In this document: one piece after another, positions 14,691 through 22,959 of the stretch | Layout of the letters: every line of letters begins with the position of its first letter | Numbering within the stretch: position 1 is the first letter of the stretch | From: Cyanophora paradoxa | Taxonomy: Eukaryota; Glaucocystophyceae; Cyanophorales; Cyanophoraceae | DNA: 22,959 bases | Reading direction: 5' to 3' | NCBI GenBank assembly: GCA_004431415.1 | Contig: QPMI01000586.1 | Span: 1 to 22,959 of the forward strand | Program-made: the position numbers and the translations under genes | Notes under the pieces: model-generated | The model's input: the letters and a program-made list of their open reading frames with translations, nothing else | Database searches by the model: none | Told to the model about the DNA's origin: nothing

Positions 14691-14910
14691 TACTGTAGGA
14701 CGGCTTAAATTGCCGTGGTGAAAAATTGCCGAATTCGCCCAAACCGGAATTGCCGTGGTGATAAATTGCCGAATCCAGACATTCGCTCTATGGGGGCCTC
14801 GGAAACTCCCTACCCCCAGAAACATTGCCGTCCCTTTTTTTTTGCCGAATTCGGCCTCTCGGCAATTAACAGCAAAATAAAACGACGGCTAAAAAAGCCG
14901 TCCTACAGTA
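14691..14910. mobile_element. 220-bp MITE-like element with 16-bp terminal inverted repeats
   Basis: The ends TACTGTAGGACGGCTT (14691-14706) and AAGCCGTCCTACAGTA (14895-14910) are perfect inverted repeats. The outer TA on each side could be the target duplication of a Tc1/mariner-type insertion. Inside are two 27-bp direct repeats, 40 bp apart (14708-14734 and 14748-14774, one mismatch), beginning AATTGCCGTGGTGA. Several more TTGCCG or CGGCAA boxes and a tract of nine T follow. No transposase is encoded, so it is non-autonomous. It is AT-richer than its flanks. Confidence 0.75.
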
Positions 14911-15050
14911 GGTAGTACTACTAGCCTAGTAGTACCTACTACCTAGCCGCTGAGCGGGCCTTCATTAATTTCCCAGCTGCCGCACTGCGGCATGCATGCG
15001 CAGTGCCGCCAGTGCGCCGGCGCACGCGGCACGCGCAGAATCCGCAGATA

Positions 15051-15068
15051 GATATCGATATCGATATC
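15051..15068. repeat. 18-bp palindromic GATATC repeat
   Basis: GATATCGATATCGATATC is a perfect palindrome made of overlapping ATCGAT units. GTGCGCCGGCGCAC (15012-15025) is another palindrome just upstream. Confidence 0.75.
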
Positions 15069-15189
15069 GCGGGCGACTCGCCGTGCCGGTGGACACGGTC
15101 AATCCGGGGCCAGGCCCCTGAGGCGAGCATTTCATTTTTGACCTTTAGACCTACTGTCAGCAGCGCAGAGGCGCAGGCGTCAGCATCAG

Positions 15190-15197
<8 letters not shown>

Positions 15198-15275
<78 letters not shown>
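15198..15275 (+). repeat. Uninterrupted (CAG)26 microsatellite
   Basis: Twenty-six perfect CAG units on the plus strand follow TCATCAT. In one frame it would encode polyglutamine and on the other strand polyalanine, but no supporting coding sequence is visible around it. It lies about 240 bp upstream of the RWP-RK gene's first ATG. Confidence 0.9.
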
Positions 15276-15277
<2 letters not shown>

Positions 15278-15495
15278 CAAAGCAAAAGCCCGCGCGAACT
15301 ACCGAAGTCTCCCGATCTAGGGCCAGCAGGAAATTCGAAATCGCTCGCGGCCGGTGCGCAGTTCACGGTTACGCATCTCCGCGCGGCCGGCCCCGCGCGC
15401 TATCGCTCCGCGCTTCTACGCACGGCGGATCGCGGAGCCTAACTTCAATTTTAAGCTGAAGGGGCATCTTAGAAGTCAGCACGCAGGCCTTTAAT

Positions 15496-15503
15496 TATAT
15501 AAG
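15496..15503 (+). promoter_or_regulatory. TATA box candidate of the RWP-RK gene
   Basis: TATATAAG lies in an AT-rich patch in otherwise GC-rich DNA. It is only 8 bp before the ATG at 15511. If functional, transcription would start after that ATG and the ATG at 15654 would be used. Confidence 0.4.
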
Positions 15504-15510
15504 CTTACGC

Positions 15511-18194
15511 ATGCGCGTGCCCGGCTGGCAGCGGCGGCTGCCGACTCATTCGAATTCTCCTTTTTGCGCACTCGGCCCGCAGATTCTGAACCGGTATCGC
15601 CACCTGCGTATACGCAGCATTTGCGAGAGATCGCAGCTCGCTTTTTCAGCACGATGCAGGCAGCACATATACACCACGCGGAGGCGACGCTCGGTATTTC
15701 CCTGGACTCCGAGACCCTCTCGCTGTTCGACGTGGAGCCGCTCTCTTTCCTCGCCATGTCCCCGGGGCCCGGCTCCGGCGGCTCCCCGGGCTCCCGGGCG
15801 GCCCCCCGAGCCCGCGCTCCGGCCGGCCCCGCCCGCCCGCCCTCCGGGCACTCCCCCTCCAGCCCCGCCTCCCCGCACGACACCCTCGACCGCTCCCCGG
15901 CCTTCTCCCTGTCGGTCCGCGAGCTCAATTTTCAACGTTTTCCCGCCCCGCCCGATCGCGAGGATTAAATTTCAAATTTCGCCCCGCAGGCGTTCGCCGA
16001 CGAGGAGGACCATGAGCACGCCCGGCAGCAGGAGGCGGCGGCGGCGGCCGTGCCGGCGCCGGCGCCCTTCGCGCAGAACGGCTTCCTCTACTTCGCCGTG
16101 CCGATGCAGGCGGTCCCCACGGCCGTGCCGGGCTTCGGCGCCCGCTCGCAGTCCCTCCCCAGCATGAACGGGGGCGAGCTGCCCGCCAACATTCTCGCCG
16201 GGAAGCGCAAGCAGGAGACCACCGCGGCGGCCCCGGGCCCCGCCAAGCGCCGCAACTCCCTCGAGCCCGCGTGCACGGTGCGCCCCGCGGCCGCCGCCTT
16301 CGATCGCCATCGCGACTCCGATCGATTTACATGAATTGGAAAATTTCAAAATTCCGGCCGCGCCTGGCCATGGCCCGCCTCTGACCGGCATCGCCGCCGC
16401 AGGAGGCGCCGGCGTCGCCGGCGCTGGGCCGCATCGCCCCCGGGAGCCACAGCCTCGTCATGTCCGGCTCTGTCAACGCCGCCTACCTCGAGCGCATCCA
16501 GAAGAACGGTGCGCGAATTTTATCCGCGCAATCCGCCCCGGAGTGCAGGGCTGACGAACCGCCGGCGGGGGGGCGCGCAGGGGCGGAGGGCAAGTTCCTC
16601 CCGCCCTGGCTCATCCGGCCCGGGAGCAATCCGGCGCCCTCGGCGTCGCCCCTCACCACGGACCTCGACACGCTCTACGGCGCCGCCGAGAACCCCGCCC
16701 CGCCGGCCCCCCTCCCCGCCTTCTCCCCCTCCGACTGCAGCTTCGCCACCTTCTCCAAGTGAGCCGCCTCTTTCCCTCGACCTTCGGTCCGCGATCGTTC
16801 GGGCCCGAGCCTCGCGCGCGCGCGCAGGGCCGGCGGCAAGTTCGAGACGGTGACCTTCGCGGAGGCGTTCGGCCCCGGGGCGGCCCGCAGGCCCTCACCG
16901 GCGCCTTCGGCGCGGCCGCCGGCTCGCTGGGCCTGCCGGCGGAGCTCGAGACGGCCTCGGGCTCGTCGGACGGGGAGCCCTCCGAGGATGGCTCGGTCAC
17001 GGCGGCGCCTTCAGCCCGGCGGCTTCCGCGCCGCCACCCTCGCCCTCGACCGCCCCCGTTCCTCCCCGCCGCCCCGCCCCGCCCGGCCCCGGCGCTCGCC
17101 CCGGCCCCCGCGCGCGGGGCCAAGGCCGCGCCGGTGCGGCCGGTGTACAAGGGGGCCCTCCCCTTCGAGCTCGACGAGGGCCTCCTCCGCCGCCTCGCCG
17201 CCCAGCAGGTCCCCCCTCTGATTCGACCCGTCTTAACTGCGCCCGCGCTGACGGGCCGGCCCCTGTCGTGCGCGCAGCGCGTGAAGCTGCAGCAGCAGAT
17301 GGCCGTGGAGCAGGCCCGCGCCGAGGCCACGCCCCGCACGGCCCCCGTGCGCCCCGCCCCGCCCCTCGCGATCGCGCGCGGGCCGACGCCCCCGCGCACG
17401 GGCAGGCGATGCCGCCGTCGGGGTCGAAGGTGACGCGGGAGGAGCTGGTCGCCAACTTCGAGCTCCCGATCCAGGAGGTCGCCAAGCGCCTCGGCGTCTG
17501 CGTCACCGTCCTCAAGAAGATCTGCGCTCCCACGGCATCACCCGCTGGCCCCAGCGCAAGCTCCGCTCCGTCACCCGCTGGACCGAGCAGGCCGACATCG
17601 TCGTCCAGAACCGCGTCCCGGGCTTCGACCACGCCGCCATCGCCCGCGCCGCCGGCCGCCTCCGCGAGACCCGCTCCGTCCTCTACCGCAACCCCGCCGC
17701 CTCCAGTGCGCCCCGCCCGCCCCTTTCATGTTTAGCTCAAGTCCGCCCGAGGCTGACGCGCGCGCAGTCAAGGACGTGACGGGGGCGATCCGGAAGCTGC
17801 TCGTGCAGCCGATCCAGCAGCGCTTGAACGAGATGCGCGCCGCCGCGGCGGCCGGCGGGGCGGCGCGCGACGACTTCGACGGGGAGGAGAGCGAGGCGGA
17901 GGAGAAGTCGGGGGGCGTCCAGATGGACGACATCACAACGTGCGCCCCAGCCACCCCCTCCCCCCTCCGCCGGCGTCCCCGCCCCTGCGGCCGCTGAGAG
18001 CGCCCGCGCGCAGGTACCTCCAGTCGTACCTCGCCGCCGCCTCGACGGGCCCGGCCGCCTCGGGCAAGGCCGGGGCCGCCGCGGCCGCCGCCGGCCTGCC
18101 GCTGGACCTGCCGGCCCCCGACATCTCCGAGCCGGAGGGGATGCACGCCTGCGCTGACCCCCTCGTCATCCAGGGCGCCTACCTCCATCTCTGA
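15511..18194 (+). CDS. RWP-RK domain transcription factor
   Basis: RWP-RK proteins are nuclear DNA-binding regulators of nitrogen responses and gamete development in plants and algae. The domain spans about 17430-17590: VTREELVANFELPIQEVAKR, LGVCVTVLKKIC, then RSHGITRWPQRKLRSV with the signature RWPQRK (17543-17560). A one-base loss at 17524 splits it; restoring one C joins the halves. The N-terminal half is Ser/Pro/Ala-rich with an acidic patch (ELETASGSSDGEPSEDG). Q-rich and acidic segments and a C-terminus ending VIQGAYLHL surround the domain. Eight GT-AG introns keep frame: 15915-15989, 16278-16402, 16509-16580, 16759-16827, 17209-17277, 17347-17405, 17706-17767 and 17940-18013. Another base is missing near 16873. 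The start is unsure: ATG 15511 needs a frame change, and ATG 15654 omits the coding-like REIAARFFST just upstream of it. Confidence 0.85.
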
Positions 18195-18673
18195 GCCCCG
18201 CCCCCGGGCCCCGTCCCGGCGCCGGCGCCGGTGCCGCGATCGACGCCACGCCCTTTCGAATCCTTGAGCCCCTAGCCTCTGCAGCCTAACCGCCTTCGTC
18301 GCGATCGCGAGTTCTCAGTGATCATGATCTCCGGATCCTCCGAATTTCTTTATTACCGAACTCGTTTGAAATTCGCTCTTAGTTGGTCTTAGCTTGCAGT
18401 CCGAGCCGCCACGCTCGGCCGCGCCTGTGCAGTCAGTCGCGCTGCAGGCTTGCAGCGCGCCCGCCTTCTGTAGTTTTTATCGCCTCCGTACACGTTTCAT
18501 GCGCATACCCCGCCACGCTAGAGCAGGTGTATACAGGTAGTGATTAATTTATCGTTGTCGGATCGGAGCCGTCAACGTCGACGTCGTTTCAAGAGTTTAT
18601 ATCTATGTAATTATGCATTGATTCAAACGTGACTTGTAAATTGGTATTTATTTGCAGCTTCGAGCCGCAAGTC

Positions 18674-18696
18674 CCAGCTGATATGCTGGCTTTTTT
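18674..18696 (+). terminator. Small hairpin followed by a run of six T
   Basis: CCAGC (18674-18678) pairs with GCTGG (18685-18689), then C and TTTTTT. It resembles a simple terminator or RNA polymerase III stop, but I find no RNA gene upstream. Confidence 0.25.
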
Positions 18697-18806
18697 ATGT
18701 ACTCACGGTATGTATTGATGTTAGCTACAGCTCAAGCGCTTCTGTACATGTAAGCCACGTGCGCGTACGTAAACGCGCATGAGGTCCCTATATAGCTAAC
18801 TCTAAC

Positions 18807-18836
18807 AGTCGTCGAGTCGTGTGCTTCTCGACGGCT
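18807..18836 (+). other. 10-bp stem-loop upstream of AATAAA
   Basis: AGTCGTCGAG (18807-18816) and CTCGACGGCT (18827-18836) pair with one G-T wobble around a 10-base loop. AATAAA follows at 18855-18860. It could be a 3'-end processing signal. Confidence 0.35.
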
Positions 18837-19271
18837 AGGTCCGAATGCAGTTAGAATAAAACTTTGAAATTTTCCATCATCATGGCATGATCATTGAATC
18901 CAGCTATACTATGATAGATCTAGACCTGACTGAGTAGACTTGACCACACGCGTTTCAGTTTACTTTGCTTGATCGTGCGGATGATTAGGAAGCATCCTTT
19001 AGCCTAGAATGTCTTGTCTCAGAGTGTGTCATACCGTTCGCATACGTATACCGTTGTTCGCATACCTTGCCGAAATCCTGCAATAAAATCTGTATTACAA
19101 AAGAAGCCTGGCGGCAAGCTTGCAATTGCCTGGGGGATCCGGAAGGGGTCGCTGGGTGGTGAGGCGAGAGGCCAGGAGGTGCATGGGCGCGGCGGCCGTC
19201 GGGGCGGGTGAGGTGGCCATGGGGAGGCAGGGTAAGAGGCGGCGCGAGGTCAGTGACCGCTGGAGGCCCAG

Positions 19272-19430
19272 GCCGGGCTCGCCCCCAGCCTGAGGCTGCA
19301 GGGGACACTGGGGCCGGTGGCGAGGGAGGGGGGCGGGCCGCGGGCGCGCGGGGCCGGGCCGCTTCCCAGCCTGGGGCTGTAGGGGACACTGGGGGCCGGT
19401 GGCGAGGGAAGGGGCGGGGCGGCGGGCGGC
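19272..19430. repeat. GC-rich tandem duplication with a period near 91 bp
   Basis: A block beginning CCCAGCCTGAGGCTGCAGGG at 19284 recurs at 19375 with few changes, including the shared GGGGACACTGGGG and GGTGGCGAGGGA. A weaker third trace (GGCTGTAGGGGCCG) lies near 19611-19624. Confidence 0.65.
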
Positions 19431-19858
19431 CGGGGCGTCCAGGCCTAAGACGGGTGCCGTGGGCGCGGGGCGGCCGGCCGGGCGGGGCGGGAGGGACGGG
19501 TGAGCAATCGACCACAGCGACGACGTCCAGCGGAGGGAGGGCGGCGCCGGCGCCACGGCGCGCCCCTGCGGGCTGAGACGAAGCGGGCGCGGACCGCCAG
19601 CCCCGTGCCTCTGGCTGTAGGGGCCGTGTTGGGTCGGGCCTCCGCTGAGCGGGGCCGCCGGCGGCAAGCTCGAGTTGGCACCATGGCCATGACATCCGAT
19701 GATGATCGACCTCGCCGTGAAGAGCAGAGACAGGCCTAGGGGAGGAACGCGGCAGACGGGGAAGCGAAACCAGAACCGAGCTGCGGACGGATTACCGGTA
19801 CCGCGCGACGGGCGGACCCGGCGCGCGGCATCGATATCCTGGCCGCGGCCGCATGCGC

Positions 19859-19884
19859 GCATGCGCATATATATATGCGCATGC
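19859..19884. repeat. 26-bp perfect palindrome with an AT core
   Basis: The two 13-base arms (left GCATGCGCATATA) make a perfect palindrome centred on ATATATATAT. GCATGC occurs immediately on both sides. Confidence 0.85.
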
Positions 19885-20070
19885 ATATGCGCAGCCGCGC
19901 GGATCCGGAGGCGGACGGCAGCAGATCCAGACGGTCCTCAAACGTCAACGGTCCTCAATGCGCATGCGCATTGTCGCGGCGCGCGCGCGTACGGCGTGTG
20001 CGTGTGGCCGTGGAACTCTGCGCGGCGGTATGTGCGCAACCGAGCGTCGTAGAATGCGGTTCACCTGGTC

Positions 20071-22959
20071 GTGGACGGCGGAGCGAGGCTGATCATAAAG
20101 CCGCCAGAGCCGCCAGAGTCCTTGGGCGCGCGGCAGTTGTGCGGCAGCTTTCCGCTGAGTCCGCAAGAAACGCAAGTACAATTTCAAGCGAAGCCAAGCG
20201 CATGGGCAAAGCGCTCGGTCCCGACGGAGAGCTCGAGCTCTGGCCCCTGTAACCCGTCTAGTGAAATCGCTTGTGATGACCGGCGGATCCAAGGCCCGCT
20301 GGCCAGTGCGGGCGCCGCCTTTGCATGCAGCGCGGCTCCGGAGGTCTTGCGGGAGGCGCCGGTGGTCCCCAGTTCGTCTTCAGCAGTCTGCCAGTTCCCG
20401 GCGGCCGCTACGGCACCGAGTAGGCGTGCGCGACGGTCTCTCCGCTCATCAGGCAGCCTAGTTCTAGAGCCGGTTCGGGAGCTGCCTTGCACCGCACCGC
20501 CGGAGCGCAGCCGGGCAGTTACCACGGCGGAGCCCGTCGAGCGCTCGGCGCCTCTTCGACTCGCTCAAGCGCTTGCTGAAGCTCGATGAGAGCCCAAACC
20601 TTCCTCCCTGCCGCGCCTCCCTCGCCGGGTCCGCCGCCCGCGAGCCTGCATGCCCTAATCACTCCTGAGCACGAGCCGCGTGCAGAGCCCGAACCGGTGA
20701 CTGAGCCACAGGAGCCGCTCGCTCCGCTCAAGATCAACGTTGATGAGGGATATATGGCGCGCGAAGACGCGCGCGAAAGCGCACGGCGAATACGCTCGGC
20801 ACGGGAGCTCCGGCGGGGCCCTCAACTACGACCCGAAGGACGGGCCGCGCTGGCTGCTGCTGGCAACGATGGCACAGAAGGAGGGCGACATGGCGTTCGC
20901 ACGGGAGCTGCTGGAGCAGGCGACGGCTGCGAACCCCGACAACGCGCACCTCTGGCAGGTGCGCCGCCGCACGTGCAGCGCCCGCCGCGCGCCCGGGCCC
21001 ACCGGGGCGGCGCGCGCAGTCGTGGGCCCTCCTCGAGGAGAAGGCGGGGGACTTGGGGCGGGCGCGCAAGCTCTTCGACGCGGCGACGGTGGCGGACAAG
21101 CGGCACGCGCCGGTGTACGTCGCGTGGGCGCAGATGGAGGTGCGGGCCGGCGACTTCACGCGCGCCCGGGAGCTCTTCGAACAGTCCGCGTACCTCGACC
21201 AGGACTGCCCCCACGTGCGCCCCGCCGGCCCGCCCCGCTCCGACACGGCCCGAGGCCGCCGCCCGCCGACGCGCACGCCGCCGTCGCAGATCTGGCAGAG
21301 CTGGGGCCTGATGGAGAAGCGGCTCGGCAACATCGAGGCGGCGCGGCGGCTCTTTGAGCGGGGCGTGCGGACCAACCCGCGCTCGGCTGCGACTTACCAG
21401 GCCTGGTGCGGCCGCTCGCTCCCTTTCCTTTCCTTTCCTTTTCTGACGGGCGCGGCGCACGACGCGCTGCAGGGCGCTGATGGAGGCCGCGGAGAACGAG
21501 CCGGAGCGCGCCCGCGAGCTCTTCATGGGTGCCCCGCCCGCCCGCCCCGCCCGCGCGCGGCGCCGCCCATTGCATCCGCTAAGCGCGCACGCGCGCAGAG
21601 GCGGTGAACGCGAACGGCTCGAACGCGCTGGTGTGGCACGCGTGGGCCAAGTTCGAGCTGGAGCACGCCGGCGGGAGAGGGCGCGGCGCGCGCCGCCCGA
21701 GGTCTTCTCGGCTGGGGACGGAGGCGAACTGGCGGGACGGGCGCTGCTGGCAGGGCTGGGCGACGCTGGAGGCGGCGGACCGGGGCAACGCGGAGCTGGC
21801 GCGGGACCTCTTCTGGCGGGGCGCCGTCGCCGAACCGCGCGAGCCGGCGATCTGGCAGCGCTGGGGCTGCCTCGAGCAGCGCGCCGGCAACGCGCGCCTC
21901 GCGCGGCACCTCTTCCGCTGCGGCCTGGCGCTCCAGCCGCGCAACGTGTACCTGCTGCAGGCGTGGGCGCTGCTCGAGTCCTCGCTGGGCCGCTACGACG
22001 TCTCCGCGAGCTCTTCGAGTGCGCCGTCGCCGCGACCCCAAATGCCGCCCCCCGCCCCCCGGAGCCGCGCTGCCGCCGGTCGCTCTGCCCGGCTGACGCG
22101 GCGGCGGCGGCGGCGGGGCAGAGCCTGCCGGCGTGTCGGCGCGTACCAGCGGATGGAGGAGCGGGCGGGGAACGTGCGGGCGGCGCGGGGCGTCCTCGCC
22201 CGCCAGCTGGCGGCCCTCTCCGGCCGCAAAGGTCCGAGGCTCAGGTGTACCCCGGCACGCCTGGCGAGGCGGCCCTCGCGATGCGCGCCTGGCTCGCCGA
22301 GCGCTGGGGCCGCACCGCTCCGCCGCGGCCGCCAGGCCGCCGCCGGGCCCTCCTCCTCGTCCACCTCGGCCAACACAGCCGGGCGGCCATCGCGGCGGCG
22401 GCGGCCGCGGCGGCGGCCTCCTCCTCGTCCTCGGGGGCGGCGGTGCCGCTGGCGCCAGCGGAGGCGGGCGGCCTGCCGGCGTTCGAGCGGCTGGTGATGG
22501 CGTGCCGGGGCCGGCGGGGCGGGAGCAGGAGGAGGCGGAGGAGGTCGCGGCGATCTGGCGCTGGCTCGCGGTGCGCGGGGAGCGGCCCAGGCGGCGCTTC
22601 CCGGGCAGGTCCCCGTGGAGGGCGTCCCGCTGGTGATGCAGCAGGCGGCCGCGCGGGGCGAGGCGGAGGAGGAGGAGGAGGCGGAGGCCGGCACCAGCCT
22701 GGAGACGATCAAGCGGGAGGGCGCCTTCGTGCTCAATCGACCTCGAAGCTGCGGCCCCGTCCGCACGGGCATCGGCGAGCGCCTGCAGCTCTCCCGCCGG
22801 GCCCGCAGCGCCACGCAGGCCTGCGCAACGCGGCGGGGCGGGGCGCCGGCGTGCAGCGGGGCGTGCGGCCGCCGCGGCGGGCGGAGGCGGAGCCGGCGCC
22901 GCTGGGAGTGCTGGACCTGGACCCCGCCTTCGAGATGGCCTGGGTCCCCACCCGCCGCC
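20071..22959 (+). CDS. HAT/TPR-repeat RNA-binding protein, Mbb1/HCF107 type (runs off the right edge)
   Basis: Known relatives (Mbb1 in green algae, HCF107 in plants) bind and stabilise psbB or psbH chloroplast transcripts; the same target here is inference. About ten 34-residue repeats follow the pattern W-x-x-W-x-x-[LM]-E...G[ND]...AR-x-LF. Examples are WALLEEKAGDLGRARKLFDA, WAQMEVRAGDFTRARELFEQ, WGLMEKRLGNIEAARRLFER, WGCLEQRAGNARLARHLFRC and YQRMEERAGNVRAARGVL. Introns, all GT-AG and in frame: 20959-21019, 21215-21289, 21406-21472, 21529-21598 and 22019-22118. After about 22230 it becomes acidic and Ala-rich, with VMQQAAARGEAEEEEEAEAG, and continues LGVLDLDPAFEMAWVP to the edge. The start is unresolved: ATG 20071 opens a Ser/Pro-rich leader that could hold a transit peptide, RLFDSLKRLLKLDESPNL lies in another frame near 20560, and ATG 20586 is an alternative. 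Confidence 0.8.
21421..21443 (+). repeat. CCTTT-type pyrimidine repeat in an intron
   Basis: Four TTTCC units lie within intron 21406-21472 of the HAT/TPR gene. They may serve as its polypyrimidine tract, though they sit nearer the 5' side. Confidence 0.6.

Larger units (their letters stand above)
11942..15485. other. 3.5-kb gene-free region rich in palindromes and short repeats
   Basis: I see no credible coding sequence here. Reading frames are short, lack any recognisable motif and overlap simple repeats. GC content is clearly lower than in the flanks, with many AT-rich and TA-rich stretches (for example 12370-12410 and 12945-12990). The region has several perfect palindromes, 10-bp tandem repeats built on ACTCAC, seven TGA(C/G)TCA sites, a MITE-like element, a foldback and a CAG run; these are listed separately. 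It separates the virus-like cluster from the RWP-RK gene. Confidence 0.7.
18195..20070. other. 1.9-kb intergenic region
   Basis: No gene is recognised. From 18195 to 19130 the DNA is AT-richer and should include the RWP-RK 3' untranslated region. AATAAA occurs at 18855-18860 and again near 19081. From 19130 to 19850 it is GC-rich and partly repetitive; its minus-strand frames are Pro/Arg-rich and look like composition artefacts. A palindrome lies at 19859-19884. Confidence 0.6.

Noticed and set aside
15003-15320. A frame encoding a polyglutamine protein of about 105 residues.
   Set aside because: It consists of a GATATC repeat, the CAG run and unremarkable flanks, with no sign of a conserved protein.
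17430-17590. The split RWP-RK domain as a pseudogene or programmed frameshift.
   Set aside because: A single added C restores a perfect domain. No slippery site is seen, and the same error type recurs in unrelated genes.
18985-19886. Minus-strand frames of 236 and 263 residues in the intergenic region.
   Set aside because: They are Pro/Arg-rich, overlap the 91-bp tandem repeat and a palindrome, and show no recognisable domain.

Overview
The window looks like nuclear DNA of a GC-rich, photosynthetic unicellular eukaryote. Three observations support this. The right-hand genes carry many short introns of one style (GTGCGCC at the 5' end, GCGCAG at the 3' end). One gene encodes a RWP-RK transcription factor. 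The last encodes a protein of tryptophan-rich HAT/TPR repeats of the Mbb1/HCF107 type, which in known members acts on chloroplast RNA. The intron style is compatible with a pelagophyte-like or haptophyte-like alga, but the species cannot be fixed from sequence alone.

Left block (1 to about 9.7 kb). This is a compact cluster, mostly on the minus strand, that resembles an integrated DNA virus or a large virus-like mobile element. It holds the end of an acidic protein (1-346), a small basic protein (375-747), three small membrane proteins (764-1088, 1127-1600, 1695-1883), a large protein with a superfamily 3 (D5-like) helicase domain (1929-5341), and two large unrecognised genes that diverge from a shared 190-bp spacer (5377-7137 on minus, 7329-9706 on plus). 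The two divergent genes share short motifs and may be paralogs. The gaps between successive minus-strand genes are about 16 to 95 bp. A TTTCT-A-rich motif sits 10 to 26 bp before most start codons. The larger genes contain introns in the same style as the host genes.

Second block (9.7-12 kb). This part is intron-free and less GC-rich. It has a YqaJ-family exonuclease (9728-10383, minus) and three plus-strand genes, of which the first and third are diverged tandem duplicates and the second and third overlap by TGATG. The YqaJ promoter shares a 12-base match with a left-block promoter, so both blocks probably belong to one element. Inverted repeats sit at several stop codons. The clearest is an 11-bp-stem hairpin covering both convergent stops at 9.7 kb.

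Middle (12-15.5 kb). I see no credible gene here. The stretch is rich in perfect palindromes and 10-bp tandem repeats, has a cluster of TGA(C/G)TCA sites, a 220-bp MITE-like element with 16-bp terminal inverted repeats, a small foldback element and a run of 26 CAG units.

Right block (15.5-22.96 kb). The RWP-RK gene (15511-18194) has eight introns. An 1.9-kb spacer follows, and then the HAT/TPR gene runs off the window end.

Caveat that affects every gene: reading frames break every 100-300 bp, including inside strongly conserved domains. At the sites I could resolve, one C (or G) is missing from a run. This looks like consensus error in a long-read assembly rather than gene decay, so coordinates are gene spans and not clean ORFs.
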